Shown: positions 27,172-35,839, numbered from the stretch's first letter. The stretch: 64,000 nucleotides of DNA from Parabacteroides sp. An277 (GCF_002159645.1 NZ_NFJB01000019.1:1-64000); one strand, 5' to 3'. A program made the numbers and translations. The notes: generated by a model not told the origin, from the sequence alone.

Positions 27172-27442
27172 GTAATCTCTCAAGTTCATGGCGTTGAACC
27201 ACTGAGGGAGGACATTAACGAAAAACGAAAGGTGTTATTGAGATTATCTTCTAAAGTCAAATTCTCGCAAAATTTGAAACAGAGTGAAGGTAATTCAATA
27301 GCACCCACATCATTGGTATATCAAAATCTAAAGGAAAAAGATATATCCAGAGGTGTGGGATAGCTATTGTTTTATCTACTCTGTGGGCAATGCGAGAAGC
27401 CTGACTTTAAGATAAAAACAATATAGCTCTCACACCTTTTTT
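27172..27442 (+). ncRNA. Predicted structured RNA with two exclusive folds, upstream of the AbiGi/kinase operon
   Basis: No frame is open here, but pairing is extensive. A 5' domain closes by TAATCTC (27173-27179) with GAGATTA (27240-27246), with an inner GTTCA/TTGAAC hairpin. A long rod follows: TAAAGTCA (27252) with TGACTTTA (27402); TTCTCGCA (27262) with TGCGAGAA (27391); ACAGAGT (27279) with ACTCTGT (27378); CAATAGC (27296) with GCTATTG (27363); CCCACA (27304) with TGTGGG (27354); TATATC (27317) with GATATA (27340). In a competing fold, AGGTGTG (27351) pairs with CACACCT (27431) and AGCTATTGTTTT (27362) with the AAAACAATATAGCT stretch (27415-27428), making a terminator with a T-run at 27437-27442. 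It is either a regulatory leader or a free ncRNA. No known family was recognised. Confidence 0.75.
27351..27442 (+). terminator. Long terminator hairpin competing with the rod structure
   Basis: Roughly 25 base pairs in the two arms 27351-27377 and 27410-27437, then six T residues. The 5' arm is the same sequence that forms the 3' side of the rod, so the two structures cannot coexist. The next start codon is 48 bases on. Confidence 0.75.
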
Positions 27443-27489
27443 ATTATTTAATTCTCAGGGAGAGAGCAAGGGAAGGAACTTAGAAAGAT

Positions 27490-28212
27490 ATGACATTAAG
27501 TACAAATACTTTATTTCATTTTACAGATAATATAGATGTCTTATTTAAGATATTGGAAGAGGGGTTTTGGCCTAAATATAGCAAAGAGACAGGATGGAAA
27601 GGGGAAGGAAAGCCACAATTCGCAATTCCAATGGTCAGTTTTTGTAATATTCCTCTTTCTCAAATAGGAAAGCATATTAATTATTATGGAAATTATGGAA
27701 TTGGTGTATCTATGGAATGGGCTGTAACAGAAGAAAATATACAACCAGTTCTTTATGTTACAAGAAAAGTTATACCTAACATATATGATGTTGTAAAAGA
27801 TGATTTAAATGAGAGCAAGAAAAATAAATCCAGATGGTTATTCTTTCTTACAAGAATTAAACCTTATAAAGGTTGGAATTGGAAACGCAAAGGATGTGAA
27901 CAAATAATAGATGATTATCTCTATTATGATGAAAGAGAATGGCGTTATACTCCTGAAAGTTTATCTGAAACACAACAATGTATAGATGTCCGTAAAGGTA
28001 TTGATTTGGATCATTACCACCAGAATATGAAAGAACATTCTTTAAAAGTACCATTGTCAGAGATTAAATATATTATTCTACAGTCAGAGTGTGAAAGAAT
28101 AATTGCTTTAAATAAGATAGATGAGTTGTTTGAGAAGCAATGTACTCTGGAACAACTCACTTTATTGAAATCTAAAATACTTACTTGTGAACAGATAAAG
28201 AATGATTTTTAA
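27490..28212 (+). CDS. AbiGi-like protein (abortive phage infection family)
   Basis: A 240-residue soluble protein. The start TNTLFHFTDNIDVLFKILEE, then IPMVSFCNIPLSQIG and YGNYGIGVSMEWA, are the hallmark blocks of the AbiGi family, described as the antitoxin half of the lactococcal AbiG phage-exclusion pair. FHFT near residue 10 and the central blocks resemble folds of ADP-ribosyl-transfer type, which is my inference. No AbiGii-like partner is beside it. Instead it opens a tight operon with a kinase, a vWA protein and a phosphatase (24-base gap to the kinase). The structured RNA lies directly upstream. Confidence 0.82.
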   Translation: MTLSTNTLFHFTDNIDVLFKILEEGFWPKYSKETGWKGEGKPQFAIPMVSFCNIPLSQIGKHINYYGNYGIGVSMEWAVTEENIQPVLYVTRKVIPNIYDVVKDDLNESKKNKSRWLFFLTRIKPYKGWNWKRKGCEQIIDDYLYYDEREWRYTPESLSETQQCIDVRKGIDLDHYHQNMKEHSLKVPLSEIKYIILQSECERIIALNKIDELFEKQCTLEQLTLLKSKILTCEQIKNDF

Positions 28213-28236
28213 ATCAATATATTCGTATAAAATATT

Positions 28237-29526
28237 ATGCTAAAACAAAATAGTAAAATCAAAATAGCCACAGGAGGTGAAATCACCATTCTTGAAGAAT
28301 TGGGAAGTGGTGGACAAGGTACGGTTTATAAAGTGCGGTACAATAATAAAGAATACGCATTGAAATGGTATCATAAAGCGGAAAAGCCAGAGTTTTATGA
28401 GAATTTGAAGCATAATATAGAGAATGGAGCACCATCCTCAGCCTTTTTATGGCCATTATTTTTGACAGAGAAAGATGAGGATGGTTGTTTTGGCTATCTG
28501 ATGGAATTGCGGAATCCTGTATATAAGGATTTTGGAGATTTCCTACTTGCCAAAGTCCACTTTAAAACGGTTGCTGCAATGATTGACGCTGCTATAAAAA
28601 TTTGTGTGGGCTTCCGTAAATTGCATAACAAAGGATATAGCTACCAAGATTTGAATGATGGGAATTTCTTCATCAACCCTGAAGATGGGGATGTTTTGAT
28701 ATGTGATAATGACAATGTGGCTCCTTCTGGAAAAAGTACAGGAATTTTAGGAAAGTGCAGGTATATGGCTCCAGAAATTGTGAGAGGAGAAAAGTTGCCA
28801 GATGCTCAATCAGACCGTTTTTCTTTGGCTGTCATTCTTTTCTTGTTGTTTTTCAATAACCATCCTTTAGAGGGTGAACAGATTGCAAATTGTCCATGTA
28901 TGACAGAGAAGCATGAGAAGAAATTTTATGGTTCAAATCCAGTCTTTATATATGACCCTCAAAATACAACTAATCGTCCTGTTGCTGGTATTCATGTAAA
29001 TGTAATCAATCTATGGTCTCAATTTCCTAAATATGTTCAGGATATATTTATAGACCAGTTTAGCCAGAAAGCCTTGATGAATGCCAATTATCGTATTACG
29101 GAAAAAGAATGGTTGGAAAAGGTCTTGCTACGGATGAGGCATGAGTTGATAACTTGTCCTACTTGCAATAGTGAGATTTTTGCTGATATGGAGAATCCTT
29201 CTTTTGTTTGTGATGATTGTAAACATACTATCCAACGTCCACCTATTATACAATCCAGAAATTATAAAGTGGCTGTTTGCAAGGATACGAAAATCTATCA
29301 GTATATCACAAACCAAAACAAAGCCTTATTGGGGACTTGTACAGGAATTGTCGTGGAAAGTAAGAAAACAGCAGGCATATTTGGTTTGAGAAATCTGACA
29401 GAAGATGTATGGATGCTTACAACAAAAAGTGGAAATACACGTTCCATAGCACCTAATGAAGTTGCTCCTTTATTGGTTGGCAATAAGATTTCATTTGGTA
29501 ATGGTACAGATGCTATAATAATATGA
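28237..29526 (+). CDS. Ser/Thr protein kinase with a C-terminal zinc ribbon (TerY-P type)
   Basis: A 429-residue soluble kinase. The Gly-rich loop is LGSGGQGTVYKV (about 22-33), and the ATP-binding Lys lies in YALKWY (about 43). The catalytic loop reads SYQDLNDGNFF (about 134-144), with Asp and Asn present but Tyr-Gln in place of His-Arg. DNDN replaces DFG (about 157), and RYMAPEIV (about 173) is the APE motif. After the kinase domain, CPTC and CDDC (about 307-325) form a zinc ribbon, then a beta-rich tail. This layout, with vWA and PP2C genes next to it, fits the kinase of the TerY-P triad known from comparative genomics. A non-standard HRD/DFG suggests unusual regulation, not necessarily inactivity. 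Confidence 0.88.
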   Translation: MLKQNSKIKIATGGEITILEELGSGGQGTVYKVRYNNKEYALKWYHKAEKPEFYENLKHNIENGAPSSAFLWPLFLTEKDEDGCFGYLMELRNPVYKDFGDFLLAKVHFKTVAAMIDAAIKICVGFRKLHNKGYSYQDLNDGNFFINPEDGDVLICDNDNVAPSGKSTGILGKCRYMAPEIVRGEKLPDAQSDRFSLAVILFLLFFNNHPLEGEQIANCPCMTEKHEKKFYGSNPVFIYDPQNTTNRPVAGIHVNVINLWSQFPKYVQDIFIDQFSQKALMNANYRITEKEWLEKVLLRMRHELITCPTCNSEIFADMENPSFVCDDCKHTIQRPPIIQSRNYKVAVCKDTKIYQYITNQNKALLGTCTGIVVESKKTAGIFGLRNLTEDVWMLTTKSGNTRSIAPNEVAPLLVGNKISFGNGTDAIII

Positions 29527-29543
29527 TTTAAATAGTTATAGAG

Positions 29544-30254
29544 ATGAATACAGAAAGAGTAAAGATAGCCAGAAGGACAATGGTTCTGTTTTTTGTTGTG
29601 GACACTTCTGGAAGTATGGCAGGAGACAAGATTGGTTCTGTAAATGATGCAATTAGAGAAACAGTTCCAGATTTAAGAGATTTGTCAGATGGGAATCCTG
29701 ATGCTTCCATTAAAATAGCTGCATTGCAATTTGATACAGATGCCCATTGGCTTTATCCTCAACCAGTGGAATCCTCAGATTTTCAGTGGACAGATTTACA
29801 GATAGGAGGATTAACCAGTTTAGGATTGGCTTTGGATAAGTTAAATGAAAAGTTATCCAAATCACAGTTCTTGCAAGAAGCGGCAGGTTCTTTCGCTCCA
29901 GTCATTATCTTGCTTTCAGATGGAGAACCAACGGATGATTACAAAAGAGGATTGGATAATATCAAGAAAAACAATTGGTTCAAACACGCTATTAAGATAG
30001 CCATAGCCATTGGAAATGATGCAGACAAGAACGTTTTAACAGAATTTACAGGTAATAGTGAAGCAGTTATTGAGGTACATAATCGTTCCGCATTAAAAGC
30101 AATTATTAAATTTGTAAGCGTAACCTCTTCCCAAGTCAGCAGCAAAAGCAATGGTGTGGAAGATGCCAGCAAACAAGATAAGGTAATTAGCCAAGTCAAA
30201 AATTATGTGGACACACAAAATATAGAAGATACGGATTTAGATGAATTTGATTGA
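29544..30254 (+). CDS. TerY-like von Willebrand factor A protein
   Basis: A 236-residue soluble vWA protein. The metal-binding MIDAS set is complete: DTSGSMAGDK (about 20-29), GGLTSLG (about 89) and SDGEPTDD (about 127). FFVVDTSGS plus LSDGEPTD are typical of TerY of the tellurite-resistance stress system. The last 35 residues are a charged linker. The PP2C start overlaps its end by 14 bases, so the two are coupled. In TerY-P sets this protein is thought to scaffold or be the substrate of the kinase and phosphatase. Confidence 0.9.
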   Translation: MNTERVKIARRTMVLFFVVDTSGSMAGDKIGSVNDAIRETVPDLRDLSDGNPDASIKIAALQFDTDAHWLYPQPVESSDFQWTDLQIGGLTSLGLALDKLNEKLSKSQFLQEAAGSFAPVIILLSDGEPTDDYKRGLDNIKKNNWFKHAIKIAIAIGNDADKNVLTEFTGNSEAVIEVHNRSALKAIIKFVSVTSSQVSSKSNGVEDASKQDKVISQVKNYVDTQNIEDTDLDEFD

Positions 30255-31095
30255 ACAGAAAATAGCATCTTTTTCTTCTTGTCATAAAGGAGCTTCCCAT
30301 AAAAAGCAAAAGAAGGTTTGTCAAGATGCTGCCTTTGCTTGCTACAAAAATAAGGGAGCTTATGCGATGGCAATTGTCAGTGATGGGCATGGAAGCAATG
30401 ATTATTTTCGGAGCGACAAAGGAGCAAAGCAAGCTGTCATTGCAACAAAAAAATCCATTACCCGTTTCATGTCTATGATGAAAAATATGGATTCAAAGTC
30501 TTTTAATCCAGATAAGTACCTGCATCAATTGGAGATGAACATTGTTTATAACTGGCGTCAAGCAATCTTGAAAGATTATCAAAAGCATCCTTTCACAGAA
30601 AAAGAAAAGAACTTGATGAGTGAGAAAGGAAGGCTACGTTATGAAAACAATCCAGATTCTTATTTTGTGAAAGCCTATGGAGCTACACTTATAGCAGTTG
30701 TTGTATATCCAGAGCATTTTTGGTTTGGCTTACATATTGGAGATGGAAAATGTGTGGCACAATATCCAGATGGACACTTTGAGCAACCTATTGCATGGGA
30801 TGAGAAATGTTTTCTGAACGTAACAACATCTTTGTGTGATGAGCGTCCTTTAGAGAATTTTCGTCATTGCTTCCATACGGACAACTTCCCTACTGCCCTA
30901 TTTGTGGGAACTGATGGAGTGGATGATTGTTTTGCTAATGATGAGGATTTGTATGGCTTTTATAAGGAGGTTATTCGGACATTCCAAGAGAAAAGTTTTC
31001 AAGAAGCACATAAGGATTTGGATTCTTTTCTGCCTGTAATGTCTAAAAATGGAAGCCAAGATGATATTTCTGTCAGTGGAATTTTAATGCTTTGA
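30241..31095 (+). CDS. PP2C-family Ser/Thr phosphatase
   Basis: A 284-residue soluble phosphatase. Metal-binding motifs are intact: CQDAAFA (about 28), SDGHGSND (about 46-53), GTDGVDDCF (about 221) and SQDDISVSG (about 272). It presumably reverses the adjacent kinase. A 65-residue helical insert (about 75-140) sits between the first two blocks. It lies in a tight operon, overlapping the vWA gene and four bases before the zinc-ribbon/LRR gene. Confidence 0.92.
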   Translation: MNLIEQKIASFSSCHKGASHKKQKKVCQDAAFACYKNKGAYAMAIVSDGHGSNDYFRSDKGAKQAVIATKKSITRFMSMMKNMDSKSFNPDKYLHQLEMNIVYNWRQAILKDYQKHPFTEKEKNLMSEKGRLRYENNPDSYFVKAYGATLIAVVVYPEHFWFGLHIGDGKCVAQYPDGHFEQPIAWDEKCFLNVTTSLCDERPLENFRHCFHTDNFPTALFVGTDGVDDCFANDEDLYGFYKEVIRTFQEKSFQEAHKDLDSFLPVMSKNGSQDDISVSGILML

Positions 31096-31099
31096 TAAT

Positions 31100-32896
31100 A
31101 TGAAATGTGAAAAATGTGGTGGGGAATGGATTCCACCAAAAAGCATATCAATTTCTTTAACTAATTGTCCCTTCTGTGGAGCACCAGTATTGAATGCAGA
31201 TACAGCAAAAGGTTATACGGATATGGGAGAGTTCCTGCAATATCTGGTATCTCTTTATGGTATAGACCTGTATAATAATCAAAGAAAACTGAGTAACTTG
31301 ATAGCAGACCTTTATCAGGGAGATGAACGGATGAAACGTGTTTATCGTCGTGCTATCTTGGATGATTCCCTATCAAAGCGTATTTATGATTTATCTAAGA
31401 AACCATTAGATGAACGTGAAGCCTATTACAATCAGATTATTAACCAGTTTTCAGAAGCTAATTTCTATGCTGTGGATTTTGGAAAACAGGTGATAGAAAG
31501 TTTTGTTTCTGGGTTAAAATTGGAGATTATAGATTCCACATCTACCAAAATAACAGAAAAAGACAATAAATGGTGGATAGACAACTCTAAAGTTATATAT
31601 AACATAAGCAGGAAAAAGTTACTTAGAGGTGATACTTCTTTGAAGACTTACGAAATAGAAAATGGAACAGTTGTTATTTGCAATAAAGCTTTTGATGAAT
31701 GTTATTTTTTATCAAGTATTACAATTCCTAATTCTGTTATATGTATTGGAGATTTAGCATTTCGTTCTTGTTATTCTTTAGCAAATATCACAATTCCAAA
31801 CTCTGTAAGAAGTATTGGGGAGTATGCCTTTTGTCGTTGTGAATCATTAACAAATATTATTATTCCAAGTCAGATAAAAATTATTGGAGAGGGTGTTTTC
31901 TATGGTTGTAAATCATTAAGAAACGTAACAATATCAGATTCAGTTACAAGTATTGAAGATAAGGCCTTCTTTGGTTGTGAACAATTGAAAAATATTACAA
32001 TTCCCGATTCTGTTATAAGCATTGGAAATTCAGCTTTTCGAGAATGTTCATTTTTAACAAGTGTCATAAATTCAAACACTGTAACAAGTATTGGGGATGA
32101 AGCTTTCTGGTGTTGTGGAAGATTAGAGGATGTTACAATTCCCAATACTGTAATAAATATTGGAAATTCGGCATTTTATGGATGTAGTTCATTAAAGAAT
32201 ATTGTAATTCCAGATTCAGTTACAAACTTTGGATGTGCTGTTTTTGACTGTTGCGCATCATTAGTAAACGTAATTCTTCCAGAAACAATGACAAGTATTG
32301 AAGGCTTTTCTTTTCATGGATGTAAATCATTGATAAATATCAAAATTCCAAGTTCAGTAATGGATATAGGGAATTGGGCTTTCTGTGGATGTAAATCATT
32401 AACAGAGATTGAAATTCCTAATTCTGTAATACGCATTCAAGAAGAAGCTTTTTCCGATTGTGAATCAATAACAACTGTTGTGATTCCAAATTCGGTGAGA
32501 ATTATTGAAGAAGGCGTATTCAAGGGATGTAAATCATTAAGAAATGTTACAATTTCAAATGCTGTAACACGGATTGAAGCATTTACTTTTTATGAGTGCA
32601 AATCTTTAGAAAGTATTACTATTTCAGAATCAGTAACAAACATTGGAGATGAAGCTTTCTTCGGATGTAGTTCATTAAAGAATATTGTAATTCCAGATTC
32701 AGTTACTTGTATTGGAGGTAGAGCTTTTTGGAATTGTAAATCATTGAAAACTATTAAAATATTAAATTCAGAAATAAGTATTGGACCAGAAGCTTTTTTC
32801 TTTGGATTGAGAGAAATTCTCATTCCTAAAGATTCTACTGATAGATTCAGAAAATTACTACCTAATTATTTACACAACAAACTGATAGAAATATGA
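31100..32896 (+). CDS. Zinc-ribbon protein with BspA-type leucine-rich repeats
   Basis: A 598-residue protein with no signal peptide, unlike most BspA proteins, so it is probably cytoplasmic. The N terminus has CEKCGGEW and CPFCGAP (residues 3-27), a zinc ribbon comparable with the one in the kinase. A helical domain covers about 40-150. From about 195 to 585 there are about 17 repeats of 23 residues (ITIPNSVxxIGxxAFxxCxSL), i.e. LRR_5/BspA type. Such repeats bind proteins. Its place in the kinase operon suggests a target-recognition or scaffold role. The stop overlaps the next ATG (ATGA). Confidence 0.88.
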   Translation: MKCEKCGGEWIPPKSISISLTNCPFCGAPVLNADTAKGYTDMGEFLQYLVSLYGIDLYNNQRKLSNLIADLYQGDERMKRVYRRAILDDSLSKRIYDLSKKPLDEREAYYNQIINQFSEANFYAVDFGKQVIESFVSGLKLEIIDSTSTKITEKDNKWWIDNSKVIYNISRKKLLRGDTSLKTYEIENGTVVICNKAFDECYFLSSITIPNSVICIGDLAFRSCYSLANITIPNSVRSIGEYAFCRCESLTNIIIPSQIKIIGEGVFYGCKSLRNVTISDSVTSIEDKAFFGCEQLKNITIPDSVISIGNSAFRECSFLTSVINSNTVTSIGDEAFWCCGRLEDVTIPNTVINIGNSAFYGCSSLKNIVIPDSVTNFGCAVFDCCASLVNVILPETMTSIEGFSFHGCKSLINIKIPSSVMDIGNWAFCGCKSLTEIEIPNSVIRIQEEAFSDCESITTVVIPNSVRIIEEGVFKGCKSLRNVTISNAVTRIEAFTFYECKSLESITISESVTNIGDEAFFGCSSLKNIVIPDSVTCIGGRAFWNCKSLKTIKILNSEISIGPEAFFFGLREILIPKDSTDRFRKLLPNYLHNKLIEI

Positions 32897-33057
32897 CAAA
32901 ATTTAAAATACCAGGTGTGACATTTTCATGGAAGCGTGCATTAGGCATTACTAAGATAAAGCAAAAGATTGCACGAGAAACTGGTATTCCTACTACTAAA
33001 CATGGATTGGAGAGGAAGATAGGAGGTGAATTATTGAAGTTGTTTAAAAGAAAATAG
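32893..33057 (+). CDS. Small basic protein
   Basis: A 54-residue, very basic protein (MTKFKIPGVTFSWKRALGIT, ending LLKLFKRK), coupled to the LRR gene by an ATGA overlap. Its size and charge suggest nucleic-acid or membrane binding. I have the impression that similar short proteins occur on other Bacteroides elements, but I can give no family name. Confidence 0.6.
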   Translation: MTKFKIPGVTFSWKRALGITKIKQKIARETGIPTTKHGLERKIGGELLKLFKRK

Positions 33058-33078
33058 AACAATAAAAATCAATCAATT

Positions 33079-33906
33079 ATGAAACAGATAAATATACTCA
33101 TTCTTCTATTCATTCTCTTTACAAGTTGTAATCAGCCAAACTTTTATAGAGAATCTCTATTAAAGGAATTGCAAGAAACGGAGGCGGATGCTGGCTTACT
33201 GATTCTATTAAAGGATAATGAGATAGCAGCCAAAGTAAATCTAATAAAGGAAGATAGTATATATAAAGAGGGTAATGAAGAAGTCTTTCATCAGCCCAAA
33301 AATACAGGTACGTTGCTTACGACAATTCCTTTCATGTGTATTTTGGATTCTATTTCACTCACTGATACGGTGGATGTTGGGAATGGAATCTATATAAAAG
33401 ATGGAAAAGAAATAAGAGACCATAATGCAGATAGAGGAGGCTATGGAGTATTAACCACAGAACAAGTATTGGCTTTTGATTCTAAAATTGGATTCATTAA
33501 ACTAATGGAGAAAAATGAGCAAACATTGGAGGCTAATTTCTATAAAATGGGATTCACAACATTAGAACTATCTCCTTTAGAAATAGCTAACTTCTATAAT
33601 CGAATAGCTCATAAAGATTCTTCATTATGCTCTTCTAAAGTAATGGAAGATATTCGGAGTATGTTATCTAAAGTAATAACAGAAGGAACTGGAAAGAATA
33701 TCTATATGGAAGATGTTCCAATAGCAGGGAAAACAGGAAATGCAGAAAATGAAGTCTCTTGCTGTGCTTATTTTACTTTGGATAATTCCGTATATACTTG
33801 TCTGGTTATTATCTCCAATCCAAAGAAGGGTTATCCTTCTGGCGGGATGATGGCTGGTAATGTGATTAATGGGATAGTGAATCAATTAAAAGGAATGATA
33901 GTATGA
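33079..33906 (+). CDS. Penicillin-binding-protein-like lipoprotein, probably inactive
   Basis: A 275-residue protein with a lipoprotein signal (LFTSC, Cys about residue 17). It resembles the transpeptidase domain of class B PBPs: PIAGKTGNAEN (about 214) holds the KTG box, and ISNPKKGYPSGGMMAGNVI (about 250) is the usual end. The first active-site block, normally PGS-x-x-K, reads QPKNTGTLLTT (about 74), so the catalytic Ser and Lys are missing. The second (SxN) reads FDSKIGF (about 134). It may be a non-catalytic binder of peptidoglycan or beta-lactam-like ligands. Confidence 0.78.
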   Translation: MKQINILILLFILFTSCNQPNFYRESLLKELQETEADAGLLILLKDNEIAAKVNLIKEDSIYKEGNEEVFHQPKNTGTLLTTIPFMCILDSISLTDTVDVGNGIYIKDGKEIRDHNADRGGYGVLTTEQVLAFDSKIGFIKLMEKNEQTLEANFYKMGFTTLELSPLEIANFYNRIAHKDSSLCSSKVMEDIRSMLSKVITEGTGKNIYMEDVPIAGKTGNAENEVSCCAYFTLDNSVYTCLVIISNPKKGYPSGGMMAGNVINGIVNQLKGMIV

Positions 33907-34340
33907 AAAAGAAGATTAATCCGTATGAAGAAGTACCTTTATTGGAAGGTTATGAATGTACGTCTTATTATTACAGAGATGGAACTTATGTGGATTGTTT
34001 CTGTGGGCCACGAGAATATGATGGAGAGAGTACAAGGTCTTTACAGTTGAGAGCCAACTATATGATTGATGTATTGGAGGCAGAATATGAAATAGATAGA
34101 TGTATTGCGGAATTGGTAATTTGTAATTATGCAGAGAAAAATAGATTGGTTACAAAAAAGTTATCAGAATTATTATGCTGTGAACACAATCTTGAAACAG
34201 TAATAGAAATAATAGCCAATCGAATTAGGAATAAAGAAGAAGAATTGAAAGAAGATATTGCTACAGATTGGTTATATAAGAAAGATAACTCTATCGGTGA
34301 AGATTTTATCACTGGAGTATTTTTCCCTAAAGAAGAATAA
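33903..34340 (+). CDS. Hypothetical protein
   Basis: 145 residues without signal peptide; it starts in an ATGA overlap with the PBP-like gene. The N terminus is Tyr-rich (YECTSYYYRDGTYVDCFCG); the rest is helical and acidic. I recognise no family. The overlap with a lipoprotein gene suggests a linked cytoplasmic partner. Confidence 0.7.
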   Translation: MKKKINPYEEVPLLEGYECTSYYYRDGTYVDCFCGPREYDGESTRSLQLRANYMIDVLEAEYEIDRCIAELVICNYAEKNRLVTKKLSELLCCEHNLETVIEIIANRIRNKEEELKEDIATDWLYKKDNSIGEDFITGVFFPKEE

Positions 34341-34372
34341 GGGTGTACTAACTAATTTATTTCAAAAATTGG

Positions 34373-34431
34373 AGTGGTAAGATTTTTTTTGAGAGGGCTA
34401 TATGAGTGATTTTTCTGAAAATCTTACCACT
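34373..34431. repeat. 14-base perfect inverted repeat in the element
   Basis: AGTGGTAAGATTTT (34373-34386) pairs with AAAATCTTACCACT (34418-34431), loop 31 bases. It lies between the 145-residue gene and the small membrane protein and may be an operator or a terminator without a T-run. Confidence 0.75.
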
Positions 34432-34460
34432 TGAAATTTTAATAACAGGAAAGGAATAAA

Positions 34461-34655
34461 ATGGAAAAAGAAACAAGGGAAAAGCACCTTAATAAAATAG
34501 ACACTATATTCATGCTTTGTGTCCATTTTCTGCAATGGTTGGCCAAGAAGTTGGGCATGACTTATAATGAAATCAATGTATGGTTGTTCTGTGTGATACT
34601 GCCCTTGATAATGTTGGCTTCCATATTGTTGAATATCTACTTATTATTACGATAA
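34461..34655 (+). CDS. Small membrane protein upstream of the sirtuin gene
   Basis: 64 residues with one clear membrane helix at the C terminus (VWLFCVILPLIMLASILL) and a charged N-terminal part. Its stop overlaps the sirtuin start (TAATG), so the two are coupled. This tight pairing suggests it works with the sirtuin, perhaps as a membrane anchor; that is inference. Confidence 0.65.
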   Translation: MEKETREKHLNKIDTIFMLCVHFLQWLAKKLGMTYNEINVWLFCVILPLIMLASILLNIYLLLR

Positions 34656-35839
34656 TGGCTAAACAAAAATTAGTAATATTTACAGGTGCTGGAATCAGTG
34701 CAGAAAGTGGATTATCCACATTTCGAGATAAGGATGGATTGTGGAAGAAATATAATCCATTGAAATTGGCAAGTGTGGGTGGGTGGAAAGAGAATCCTGA
34801 ATTGGTATTGGATTTCTATAATTACAGGAGAAAGCAACTACTGGAGGTTGAGCCCAACCATGCTCATAAGGTATTGGCTGAATTAGAAAAATGGTATGAT
34901 GTTACGATTCTTACGCAGAATGTGGATAATTTGCATGAGAGGGCAGGCAGTACCCATGTGATTCATTTACATGGAGAATTGACAAAAGTAACCTCTTCCA
35001 ATGATAAATTGAATCCACATTATATCAAAGAATATCCATTGGATAAGCCAATTAAAATGGGAGATAAAGCGGAGGATGGTTCACAATTGAGACCTTTTAT
35101 AGTATGGTTTGGAGAGAGCGTACCTGCAATGGAAGTGGCTATTGACTATGTGAGAGAAGCAGATATATTTGTTGTGATTGGAACATCTTTGGAAGTGAAT
35201 CCAGCAGCTATATTGATTAATTATGCTCATTCGGAGATACCTTGTTATATAATTGACCCTATGGATTTGTCAGATAAAATTCCAGATAAGTTCATCCATA
35301 TAAAAGAGGTCGCGACAAAGGGAGTGGATAAATTGAAAGACAAATTAATGGCTATAAATAACAGCAAGTTAATGATGACAAAACAAGAATTAGCTTATAA
35401 GTTTATTCCATTTCTAATACAATCCTTTAGGGGAGAAATGGATAAGTTTCTATTTGGAGACTTTGAAGTATGGAAGAAAATGTTGGCAGATGAAGGAATA
35501 ACTGAATTTGATTTTGATTGGAATGAGTTGAAGTATGAAGTGGTATTTCCATCTTCTTCTAAAGAAATGATATTATATACTTTCCCAGAAGCCAAAGAGA
35601 TAGGAGATGCCAAATATGGAGCAGTTTTACTTGATTTTGAGAAGCATCGTATTTCTTATATGGTATTAAAGAAAGAAACGAATAATAGCTTTATATTAAG
35701 CACATTAACTAAAGATGGATTCAGTGATTTACGAACAGTAAAGGATATATCTAAGGATGAGTTTTATAAACTACTAAGGAAGAGATATATAGATTATTCT
35801 CTATGGGAGAAAGTTATGAATCTCTTTCTTGGAAGATAG
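34655..35839 (+). CDS. SIR2-family protein with an extra C-terminal domain
   Basis: 394 residues; the start at 34655 (MAKQKLVIFTGAGISAES) puts the NAD site at the usual place, while the in-frame 34580 codon would overlap the small gene. The sirtuin part covers about 1-235: GAGISAESGLSTFRD, TQNVDNLHERAG, HLHGEL (catalytic His about 107), RPFIVWFGESVP and GTSLEVNPAA. The zinc Cys pairs of most sirtuins are absent. Residues 250-394 form an unrecognised domain (IPFLIQSFRGEMDKFLFGDF, YSLWEKVMNLFLG). SIR2 domains often deplete NAD in phage defence, but this one keeps the CobB-like deacylase motifs, so either role is possible. Confidence 0.85.
   Translation: MAKQKLVIFTGAGISAESGLSTFRDKDGLWKKYNPLKLASVGGWKENPELVLDFYNYRRKQLLEVEPNHAHKVLAELEKWYDVTILTQNVDNLHERAGSTHVIHLHGELTKVTSSNDKLNPHYIKEYPLDKPIKMGDKAEDGSQLRPFIVWFGESVPAMEVAIDYVREADIFVVIGTSLEVNPAAILINYAHSEIPCYIIDPMDLSDKIPDKFIHIKEVATKGVDKLKDKLMAINNSKLMMTKQELAYKFIPFLIQSFRGEMDKFLFGDFEVWKKMLADEGITEFDFDWNELKYEVVFPSSSKEMILYTFPEAKEIGDAKYGAVLLDFEKHRISYMVLKKETNNSFILSTLTKDGFSDLRTVKDISKDEFYKLLRKRYIDYSLWEKVMNLFLGR

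Noticed and set aside
27172-27442. Retron msr/msd, group II intron or CRISPR-related RNA
   Set aside because: No reverse transcriptase or Cas-like gene is near, and no domain V or branching-G arrangement is seen.
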